Assembly: GCA_049802235.1 (NCBI GenBank) | Contig: JBARMB010000021.1 | Coordinates: 1-53,869, forward strand | Reading direction: 5' to 3' | Length of the DNA stretch: 53,869 nucleotides | Origin: VBDM01 sp049802235 | GTDB taxonomy: Bacteria; Pseudomonadota; Gammaproteobacteria; Burkholderiales; SG8-39 | In this document: positions 24,793 to 31,388 of the stretch, piece after piece | Layout of the letters: each line of letters opens with the position of its first letter | Position numbering within the stretch: position 1 is the stretch's first letter | The notes under the pieces: generated by a model | What the model was told of the DNA's origin: nothing | The model's input: only the letters and a program-made list of their open reading frames with translations | Databases searched by the model: none | Program-made: the position numbers and the translations under genes

Positions 24793-25416
24793 CTACGCCC
24801 CGATGCGCTCGATGGGGCCTTTGCCCTGGCGCATCACCTGCGCCTCGGGGCCGGTGAGGTCGATGACCGTGGTCGGCTCGACGCCGCAGGAGCCGGCATC
24901 GAGCACGAGGTCGATTTCATGCTCGAGCCGCTCGCGGATCTCGCCGCCGTCGTTCAGGGGCAGCTCGTCCCCGGGCAGCAGCGCCGTGGTCGAGAGCAGC
25001 GGCTCGCCCAGCTCGGCGAGCAGCGCCTGGGCGACCGGATGTTCGGGCACGCGCACCCCGATCGTTTTTCGCCGCGGGTGCAGCAGCCGCCGCGGCACTT
25101 CGCGCGTCGCCTCGAGGATGAAGGTGTAGCTCCCCGGCGTCAGCGTCTTGAGCAGGCGGTAGCGGACGTTGTCCACGCGCGCGTAGGCGGCGATCTCCGA
25201 CAGGTCGCGGCACATCAGCGTGAAATGGTGGTGCGGCTCGAACTGGCGGATGCGCCGCAGCCGCAGCATCGCGCCCTTGTCGCCGATCCGGCAGCCGAAG
25301 GCATAGCAGGAATCGGTCGGATAGGCGATCACGCCGCCCTGGCGCACGATGTCCGCGGCGCGCGCAATGAGACGATGCTGCGGATGGGTGGGATGGATCG
25401 CGAAGTACTGCGCCAT
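24793..25416 (-). CDS. Sua5/YciO/YrdC family protein
   Basis: A 207-residue YrdC-fold protein. The signature GGVIAYPTDSCYAFGC and the NVRYRLLKTLTPGSYTFILEATREVPRRLLHP segment match YciO-type members. They are related to the threonylcarbamoyl-AMP synthases used in tRNA t6A formation, but YciO itself has no settled role. The ATG at 25416 is preferred over one at 25440 because the longer frame enters the repeat upstream. The divergent repeat copy and the PHP gene follow. Confidence 0.88.
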   Translation of the reverse strand: MAQYFAIHPTHPQHRLIARAADIVRQGGVIAYPTDSCYAFGCRIGDKGAMLRLRRIRQFEPHHHFTLMCRDLSEIAAYARVDNVRYRLLKTLTPGSYTFILEATREVPRRLLHPRRKTIGVRVPEHPVAQALLAELGEPLLSTTALLPGDELPLNDGGEIRERLEHEIDLVLDAGSCGVEPTTVIDLTGPEAQVMRQGKGPIERIGA

Positions 25417-25464
25417 ATCTATCCTGTCATCCCCGCGCAAGCGGGGATCCAGTGTCTTTGAGGA

Positions 25465-25514
25465 CCCTGGACTCCCGCTCCCCGGCTAAAACATTCGGGG
25501 ACAGGTTTCGCGGG
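25465..25514 (-). repeat. Inverted repeat, left copy
   Basis: About 50 bp that match, as reverse complement, the element at 26417-26464. The core of 38 bp at 25477-25514 has one mismatch to its partner (C/T). It is NEMIS/REP-like in composition (CCCGCG ends, GGGAATCCAG flank). Confidence 0.85.
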
Positions 25515-25526
25515 GTGAGGAATCTT

Positions 25527-26354
25527 TCACCAGTCGTGCCAGACCGGCTTCAGGTCTTGCGGCAGCGGCGGCAGCGAACCGAGCTCTGCCCGGCTTTCGC
25601 CCGCTCCGTGGAAATCCGAGCCGCGCGAAGCGAGCAGTCCGAACTCGCGCGCCAGCCGCGCGAACACGCCGTACTGCTCGGGCGCATGGCTTCCCGTCAC
25701 CACCTCGATGCCCGTGCCGCCGCAATCCCTGAACTCGGACAGCAACGCGCGCATCTCGTGCGGCGAGAGCTTGTAGCGGCCCGGATGGGCGATGACCGCG
25801 ACGCCGCCGCTCGCCCGGATCCAGCTCACCGCGTCGGCGAGCGCCGCCCACTCGTGCGGCGCGTAGCCGGGCTTGCCCTTCACCAGATAGTGCTGGAACA
25901 CGCTGCGCACGTCGCGGGCGTAGCCGTGCTGCACCAGGAAGCGGGCGAAATGCGTGCGGCTGATGACGTTCGGGTTGCCGACGAAGGCGAGCGCGCCGGC
26001 GAAGCTGCCGGGAATCCCGGCGGCATCGAGCGCCTCGCCCATTTTCCCGGCGCGCCGCGCGCGGCTCGAGCGCACCGTCTCGAGTCCCGCGCTCAAAGCG
26101 GCGTGGCGCGGATCGATCTGCAGTCCGACCACGTGGATCGTGATTCCGCCCCAGTTGACCGAGATCTCGACGCCGTCGACGAAGCAGATGCCGCGCGCTT
26201 CGGCCGCTTCCCGCGCCTGCGCGAGCCCGGCGATTTCGTCGTGATCGGTCACGGCGAGCACCGTCACGCCGTTGTCGGCGGCGCGCGCGGCGAGCGCGTC
26301 CGGCGCGAGCAGCCCGTCGGACGCGGTCGAATGACAGTGGAGATCGATGTTCAT
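25527..26354 (-). CDS. PHP domain phosphoesterase (YciV/RNase AM-like)
   Basis: A 275-residue protein with the PHP metal-binding motifs: DLHCHSTASDG (residues 4-14), a VTDHDEIAG near 37, HPGRYK about residue 183 and GSDFHG near the C-terminus. These supply the metal ligands for phosphate-ester cleavage. YciV/TrpH homologues act as 5'-3' exoribonucleases in E. coli; the family link is firm, the substrate here inferred. The gene lies between two inverted repeat copies. Confidence 0.88.
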   Translation of the reverse strand: MNIDLHCHSTASDGLLAPDALAARAADNGVTVLAVTDHDEIAGLAQAREAAEARGICFVDGVEISVNWGGITIHVVGLQIDPRHAALSAGLETVRSSRARRAGKMGEALDAAGIPGSFAGALAFVGNPNVISRTHFARFLVQHGYARDVRSVFQHYLVKGKPGYAPHEWAALADAVSWIRASGGVAVIAHPGRYKLSPHEMRALLSEFRDCGGTGIEVVTGSHAPEQYGVFARLAREFGLLASRGSDFHGAGESRAELGSLPPLPQDLKPVWHDW

Positions 26355-26416
26355 TGGCGCCGCATTTTAGCACGCAGCATCAAAGCATCCTCTGAACCGC
26401 CAGGATGTACGTCATT

Positions 26417-26464
26417 CCCGCGAAACCTGTCCCCGAATGTTTTAGTCGGGGAGCGGGAATCCAG
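26417..26464 (+). repeat. Inverted repeat, right copy
   Basis: Reverse-complement partner of 25465-25514. It continues on the right into another palindromic CTGGATTCC-type stretch at about 26485-26560, ending in CCGGAATGAC, as in NEMIS-like elements. Confidence 0.85.
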
Positions 26465-26568
26465 TGTCTTTTCACGTCAAACGACGCTGGATTCCGGCTC
26501 GCCCAGGATGGGGAACGGGGCCCCATCCCCGTTCAGGCGCGCGTCCGGAATGACGAATATCCTGGCGG

Positions 26569-27444
26569 TCAGTTCTTTTCCAGAAACTCCTCGATCACCT
26601 CGGCGACCCGCTGCGGCTGATCGTGGTGCAGCATGTGGCCGGCATCGGCGATGACGTGCTCGGTGAGGTTGCGGAAGCACGCCTTGCGCGCCGCGAGGTC
26701 GGCCGCAGAAAGCTTGAGGAGCTCCGGCGTCTTCGACCCGGCGCCCGTGACCCACAGCACCGGCGCGGCGACGTTGCGCCAGCAGGCCTCCGTCTCCTCC
26801 AGCCGGTAGAGCACCGGGTTGACGAGCTTGTGCGCCGGATCGCTCGCCAGCTCCACGCGGCCGTCGGCCTTCGCCCTGCCCCAGTGATGCGCGAGGAACA
26901 GTGCCTGGTCGCGGGCGAGGCGCGGATTGTTGCCGCACAGCTTGTCGGCGAGCGCGTCGAACGAGTCGTAGTCGCGGAATGACGGCGCTTTGCCCGCGAG
27001 TTCCTCCAGCCAGCGCGCGTAGCGCTTCGGCGCCTGCTCGGGGCGCGTCCCCGCCATGCCGAAGCCTTCGAGATCGACGACCCGCGCCACGCGCTGCGGC
27101 CGGATGCCGGCGTACATCACGGCGACGTTGCCGCCCATGCTGTGGCCGATGAGCGTCGCCGGAGCGTCGGGCTGGAGGTGCGCCAGCAGCGCATCGAGGT
27201 CGCCGAAGTAATCCGGAAACCAGTAGCTGTCGCCGTCCGTCCACGCGGTGAGGCCGTAGCCGCGCCAGTCGGGCGCGATCACGCGCCAGTCGCGCCGCAG
27301 CGCATCCACCAGGAACTGGAACGACGCCGACACGTCCATCCAGCCGTGCAGCATGAACAGGAGCGGCGCGCGCGCCTCGCCCCAGCAGCGGCAGTGATAG
27401 CGCAGGCCGCGGATGGTCACGAACACGGATTCGCTCGGTTTCAT
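26569..27444 (-). CDS. Alpha/beta hydrolase
   Basis: A 291-residue hydrolase. The nucleophile elbow is GHSMGG with Ser102; the oxyanion-hole region is LHGWMD (about 33-38) and the C-terminal His lies in DAGHMLHHDQP. The acid is probably one of the Asp residues near 240. Substrate unknown. It is divergent from the carbonic anhydrase gene with a 98-bp spacer. Confidence 0.88.
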   Translation of the reverse strand: MKPSESVFVTIRGLRYHCRCWGEARAPLLFMLHGWMDVSASFQFLVDALRRDWRVIAPDWRGYGLTAWTDGDSYWFPDYFGDLDALLAHLQPDAPATLIGHSMGGNVAVMYAGIRPQRVARVVDLEGFGMAGTRPEQAPKRYARWLEELAGKAPSFRDYDSFDALADKLCGNNPRLARDQALFLAHHWGRAKADGRVELASDPAHKLVNPVLYRLEETEACWRNVAAPVLWVTGAGSKTPELLKLSAADLAARKACFRNLTEHVIADAGHMLHHDQPQRVAEVIEEFLEKN

Positions 27445-27542
27445 GCTTCGGGACGCTCGCGAAAGGATGCGATCATAGCAGGCCGTCGCACGGTCCGCGG
27501 CGCCGCGTCTGCTATGATGCGCGGGGTTCGGACGGAGCGATC

Positions 27543-28073
27543 ATGGCGGTCTTTTCCCTCGGCGAGCGCAAGGTCAGGTTCCACGGCGACGAGTGGTTCA
27601 TCGCCCACAACGCCACCGTCATCGGCTCGGTCGTCATCCACCACCAGGCGAGCGTCTGGTTCAACGTCGTCATCCGCGGCGACAACGACATCATCACCCT
27701 CGGCGAGCGCAGCAACATCCAGGACAGCTCGGTGCTGCACGCCGACCCCGGCCATCCGCTCACGCTGGGGAAAAACGTCAGCGTCGGCCACAAGGCGATG
27801 CTGCACGGCTGCACGGTCGGCGACGGCACGCTCATCGGCATCAACAGCGTGGTGCTGAATGACGCCACCATCGGCAGCGGCAGCCTGATCGGCGCCAACA
27901 CCCTCATCACCGAAGGCAAGACCATTCCCGACGGCGTGCTCGTCATCGGCTCCCCCGGCAAGGTGGTGCGCGAGCTGACGCAGGCGGAGAAGGACTTCCT
28001 GCTCAAGATCGCCGACGGCTACGTCAGCCGCTCGAAACTGTTTCGCGAGCAGTTGAAACCGCAGAGCGATTGA
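27543..28073 (+). CDS. Gamma-class carbonic anhydrase family protein
   Basis: A 176-residue left-handed beta-helix protein (hexapeptide repeats: DNDIITLGERSNIQDSSVLHAD, LGKNVSVGHKAMLHGCTVGDGTLIG). The metal-binding His residues sit in VLHAD, GHKAMLHG, as in the YrdA/PaaY subfamily. Catalytic activity of these homologues is often low. The last 33 codons and 130 bp downstream are repeated in diverged form at 34006-34216. Confidence 0.92.
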   Translation: MAVFSLGERKVRFHGDEWFIAHNATVIGSVVIHHQASVWFNVVIRGDNDIITLGERSNIQDSSVLHADPGHPLTLGKNVSVGHKAMLHGCTVGDGTLIGINSVVLNDATIGSGSLIGANTLITEGKTIPDGVLVIGSPGKVVRELTQAEKDFLLKIADGYVSRSKLFREQLKPQSD

Positions 28074-28196
28074 GGGGGATTTTCGACTGACGGGGGCTGC
28101 GGCGGGTTGTCGTTGCCAGGCAATTGCGGGGGTATGATGAATGGCATTTCTGCAGGGCGAAAAGTGATGAATAACATTTCGTCCAGCCATTGGTAG
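27974..28196 (+). repeat. Diverged direct repeat, left copy (end of carbonic anhydrase gene plus spacer)
   Basis: Begins with CTGACGCAGGCGGAGAAGGA, runs through the gene's stop, and continues through the spacer to GGTATGATG, GTGGCATTTCTGCAG and GCGAAAAGTGAT blocks shared with 34006-34216. It ends at GGTAG, whose last G is also the first base of the GTTGGAT core at 28196-28202. Confidence 0.9.
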
Positions 28197-28223
28197 TTGG
28201 ATCTCAGTAATTGAGAGTGAGCA

Positions 28224-28901
28224 ATGCCAATCATAGAGATTGAAAGAACGTCCTACTTGTACGACAAGGCGCCGGATCACTGCCCGATCTGCCATCACGG
28301 GATCAAAGCCGTGATGTTGGGCACCAACGTCGTACAAAGGCGAGCATCCGACGGCTCCATACTTCAGCTGTTATATCGCTGCCCGCGGGATACCTGCCAG
28401 CGAGCGTTCATTGGCACCTACCAGCAGGAAAGGAACCGTAGTACCCACTATCCCGACGGAGATTTCCTGCTTAGAAATACAGCGCCGTACCACGCGGAAG
28501 AGCCCGACATTCCGCAAGAAATTCGCGGCCTTTCTCCTAATTACTACGAGATTTTTGGCCAGAGCATGGCGGCAGAGGCGTTCCAGCTTAATCAGATCGC
28601 CGGCTGCGGCTATCGGAAAGCCCTTGAATTCCTCATCAAGGACTATGCGATTCACAAACACTCAATCGATACCGAGACAATAAAAGCAAAATTGCTCGGT
28701 GCTTGTATTAAGGAGTATGTGAACGACGCTAACGTGAAGGCATGCGCCACTAGAGCTGCCTGGCTCGGGAATGATGAAACTCACTACTTACGAAAATGGG
28801 AAGAAAAGGATATAACCGATTTAAAAATATTGATACGGCTTACCGCAGCGTGGGTCTTGAATGAGTTGCTTACTGAGAAATATCTTCGTGATATGCAGTA
28901 G
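28224..28901 (+). CDS. DUF4145-like protein (cassette 1)
   Basis: A 225-residue protein with an N-terminal Cys set (CPICHHG, then CPRDTC) that could bind zinc, and a C-terminal helical half with a YRKALEFLIKD core. The order CPxC, a YRCP strand, an AEAFQLNQIAG-type helix and a terminal HYLRKWEEKDI motif is that of DUF4145, a domain often found in mobile and defence-linked proteins. Role unknown. It starts at ATG 28224 just inside the array and ends 2 bp before attC1, as cassette genes usually do. Confidence 0.7.
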   Translation: MPIIEIERTSYLYDKAPDHCPICHHGIKAVMLGTNVVQRRASDGSILQLLYRCPRDTCQRAFIGTYQQERNRSTHYPDGDFLLRNTAPYHAEEPDIPQEIRGLSPNYYEIFGQSMAAEAFQLNQIAGCGYRKALEFLIKDYAIHKHSIDTETIKAKLLGACIKEYVNDANVKACATRAAWLGNDETHYLRKWEEKDITDLKILIRLTAAWVLNELLTEKYLRDMQ

Positions 28902-28903
28902 AC

Positions 28904-28991
28904 ATCCAACTCTAGGTGGAACGGACGGGCCGCCAGCGCCCTCCTGTTTTCCAACACCCACGCTGGCCCGCCGTTCACCAAATCGTTAGGG
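28904..28991 (+). other. attC-like site 1
   Basis: Starts with ATCCAAC (fits RYYYAAC) and ends with GTTAGGG. The arms GTGGAACGGACGGGCC and CCCGCCGTTCACC pair with a few unpaired bases, as in attC. Length 88 nt. It directly follows the stop codon of the cassette 1 ORF. Confidence 0.75.
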
Positions 28992-29003
28992 CACAGGTTG
29001 CGC

Positions 29004-29789
29004 ATGGTGGACTCGGGACCAGATTTTCACGTCGTTTCCTTGCGCTACTCTCTTCAGTCGTCCGACCGGGTTACCTATGTTAATCCGCCGCCCGTTGAGT
29101 TTGAAACAGAAGAGGCACGTTTAAAGCTAGCCGAGGGAAAGTTGACGTGCGACATGAAGATGCACTTTCCGGTCGCGGAAGCGGCTCGAACTGTAATCGA
29201 ACCCATATTGAGGGCCTGGGAGGTAGATGCCGATCTGCGATCGAACCAGGGAGGACTACGATTCAAGTTCGACGGAGCGGACATCATTGACCGATCGCCA
29301 GTTCCAGCTGGGGTGATTCGTGGACACGGAATTTTGCTTTCTGGTGTGGCATCGATCTCTGCCGTAGGGACGGTCTCGGTTCATGTGACCCACGCGCACT
29401 ACCCCGAGCCACCAAGCACTTTTCGTCTGAACCCCAACGCTGAGAGCATCTTTCTTCGATATCAAAGCTATCTTGCCGGACGCGAGCCACTTCTCTCAAT
29501 GGCATACTTCTGTCTCACGGTACTTGAGGCCAACGCCGGCGGTAGAGCGCCTGCGGCTACGGCGTACAGGATCGAAGAGGCGGTACTAAGAAAGATGGGC
29601 GAGCTAACGAGCCGCCGCGGTGACCGTTCGAGTGCGCGGAAGGTCACTCCTGGGCCCGTGCAACCATTGACAGGTCCAGAGGGTGCATGGCTCGAGGCTG
29701 CGGTGAAGGCGCTGATTTGGCGGCTCGGAGACACTCGTGATGCAACGGCGCTTCCACTGATTATGCTGGCTGATCTTCCGAGGCTGTAG
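29004..29789 (+). CDS. Hypothetical protein (cassette 2)
   Basis: A 261-residue protein with no recognised domain. No signal peptide or membrane helix is seen; it is a mixed alpha/beta protein with a short Cys count. A region LSMAYFCLTVLEANAGG precedes a helix-rich C-terminal part (ATAYRIEEAVLRKMGELTSRRGD). The ATG at 29004 is preferred over a TTG at 28998. It ends 8 bp before attC2. Confidence 0.55.
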   Translation: MVDSGPDFHVVSLRYSLQSSDRVTYVNPPPVEFETEEARLKLAEGKLTCDMKMHFPVAEAARTVIEPILRAWEVDADLRSNQGGLRFKFDGADIIDRSPVPAGVIRGHGILLSGVASISAVGTVSVHVTHAHYPEPPSTFRLNPNAESIFLRYQSYLAGREPLLSMAYFCLTVLEANAGGRAPAATAYRIEEAVLRKMGELTSRRGDRSSARKVTPGPVQPLTGPEGAWLEAAVKALIWRLGDTRDATALPLIMLADLPRL

Positions 29790-29797
29790 GAGCAGGT

Positions 29798-29854
29798 GCC
29801 TAACTCTAAATGCAGCGGACCGCCTTCGGCGGCCGCTGATTATTGACGTCGGGC
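29798..29854 (+). other. attC-like site 2
   Basis: GCCTAAC at the left and GTCGGGC at the right (one change from GTTRRRY). The inner arms AGCGG-A-CCGCC and GGCGG-CCGCT form a hairpin with one extrahelical A. Length 57 nt, a typical minimum for attC. Confidence 0.7.
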
Positions 29855-29866
29855 GGCACTGGACTC

Positions 29867-30445
29867 ATGACAACTCCGCTGTATCCGACCTTTCGAAAGC
29901 GCGTCGATGATGCGGTTGAGCAGATCATCAAGCGGCAAGTTACACCGTGGTCATTTCTGACGGCAGGTCCCCCGTTTCGGGTAAAGATGTTCGACGGGAA
30001 GCAAATAGCTTACGAGGGTGTGGGATTCGAAGGATCTCCGCGAACTGTATTTTGGGCTCGCTACATCGAGCCTTTCCTCGAAGACCTCTGTGTCTCGGAG
30101 ATCGGGGCAGCAGTCACGATGGCGAAAGAGAGAGGAGTGGATGGACGGATCTTGCTACCGGAACTTCAAAACCTGCTCTTTGCCGGATGCCGCAGGGTCT
30201 ACGCTAGCATGGCAGATGTCGATCGACGCCTACGTGGAAAAGGCTTCCCTGATAGGGTTGGGCTGAAGTCGATCGACCCAGAAGTTTCTGCCATAGTGCA
30301 ATTCATCGAGGAGCGAATTCGTGCAGAACTCGCGATGTGGAAACCGAAGTCTCGCGTTGAACTCTGGTATGAAAGGAATAAGTTCTGGGTGTGGGCAATC
30401 GGAATTGTCGTGAGCATTCTGGGTTTGTGGGCCAAGTTCGGATAG
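29867..30445 (+). CDS. Hypothetical membrane-anchored protein (cassette 3)
   Basis: A 192-residue protein, mostly soluble, with one predicted C-terminal membrane helix (WVWAIGIVVSILGLWAKFG), so it is probably tail-anchored with the N-terminus in the cytoplasm. The central part (EGSPRTVFWARYIEPFLEDL) has no recognised family. ATG 29867 is chosen; a TTG at 29843 would lie inside attC2. The stop lies 5 bp before attC3. Confidence 0.55.
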   Translation: MTTPLYPTFRKRVDDAVEQIIKRQVTPWSFLTAGPPFRVKMFDGKQIAYEGVGFEGSPRTVFWARYIEPFLEDLCVSEIGAAVTMAKERGVDGRILLPELQNLLFAGCRRVYASMADVDRRLRGKGFPDRVGLKSIDPEVSAIVQFIEERIRAELAMWKPKSRVELWYERNKFWVWAIGIVVSILGLWAKFG

Positions 30446-30449
30446 AGCC

Positions 30450-30545
30450 GCCCAACCCGGCGCTCGAGCGGAGCGCCCAACGGTGCCGCCGTTGGGTACC
30501 CGTCGCGCGTTGCACGCCGGCGCCGGCTCAGCTTTGGCGTTGCTC
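30450..30545 (+). other. attC-like site 3
   Basis: GCCCAAC at the left; the right core GTTGCTC is a poor fit to GTTRRRY. The arms CCGGCGC and GCGCCGG pair perfectly. An inner hairpin CCCAACGG/CCGTTGGG lies at about 30473-30496. Length 96 nt. Confidence 0.6.
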
Positions 30546-30553
30546 TTAAAATC

Positions 30554-31239
30554 ATGGCACCAGTGGATTTCTTAATCACGCTCATCTCCTCTGCAGCAGT
30601 TAGCGCTGCATTGGCCGCCCTTCTACTTTGGCTAACAAAATCGTGGATTGCAGAGCGATTGAAAAATGCCATAAAGGCGGAGTACGACACGAAGCTCGAA
30701 AGTCACAAAGCACAGCTAAAGGCTGAGTACGACAAGCAGCTTGAAACGCACAAAGTGCAATTGAGGTCACAAGCGGATATCGAGTTAGAAAAGTTAAAGT
30801 CGTTTCTGGCAGTGACAGCCGCAGAACAAAACACTACATTTGCGAAACTTCACGATCGACGCATCGATGTTATTGCCAACACTTACGCTCGGTTGCGGAA
30901 GCTTCACAGCTGTGTAGTCGAATACGTTAAGGTTGTTGAAATGTCGGATGAACGATCTAGGGAGGAAAGGCGAAAAGATGCAGCTGACGCCTTTAATGAG
31001 TTGCAGCCTTATTTTTCCCAGAATCAAATATTCTTGCCGAAGCGAATTGCAGACCTTATAGAGAAAGCAAACGTCGAACTCCTCAGAATGACAAACCGAT
31101 TCACACTTATGGTCGACATCGCTAGAACCCCGGATGTGAATCAATGGATGAGATCACGGAGAAACTGGACAAGGAGTTTAAGCAAGCTCTTTCTGATCTT
31201 GAAGACGATTTGCGTAAAGCACTTGGAGATAAGAGCTAA
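30554..31239 (+). pseudogene. Frameshifted membrane-anchored coiled-coil protein (cassette 4)
   Basis: The frame from ATG 30554 encodes an N-terminal membrane helix (about residues 6-26, ALAALLLWLTKSW), then a long charged coiled coil with two near-identical KAEYDTKLESHKAQL/KAEYDKQLETHKVQL units at about residues 41-72, and a helical region. At about 31148 the reading shifts: the rest (ITEKLDKEFKQALSDLEDDL, RKALGDKS) continues in another frame to TAA at 31237-31239, next to attC4. A single-base loss would explain this. The uninterrupted frame runs on to 31285 with a nonsense tail. The original function is not recognised. Confidence 0.6.
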
Positions 31240-31300
31240 CTGTCAGCTTTCATCGGGCTCGCGCAGACACTGTGCACGCCAGTGAAGCGGTACGTTGAGC
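31234..31300 (+). other. attC-like site 4
   Basis: AGCTAAC on the left (one mismatch) and GTTGAGC on the right (fits GTTRRRY). The arms CAGCTTTCAT and AGTGAAGCGG are partly complementary. Length 67 nt. The cassette 4 stop TAA overlaps the left core, as is common. Confidence 0.55.
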
Positions 31301-31388
31301 CGCGCAAGCAGCTGATGCCTAATATTTCGGCTCGCTTGCCTTGGGGCAAGGGAGTGCGCTCGCCGGCGCGCGAACTCCGAAAATTCTC

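Larger units (their letters stand above)
28197..31294 (+). mobile_element. Orphan integron cassette array (CALIN-like), four cassettes
   Basis: Four ORFs in the same orientation are each followed by an attC-like site: 28904-28991, 29798-29854, 30450-30545 and 31234-31300. A GTTGGAT core at 28196-28202 marks the left end. No integrase gene or attI is in the window. The ORFs are lower in GC than the flanks and none is a common metabolic gene. Clusters of attC lacking an integrase are known as CALINs. The attC calls rest on visible RYYYAAC/GTTRRRY cores and imperfect palindromes; a covariance-model scan would confirm. Confidence 0.75.
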
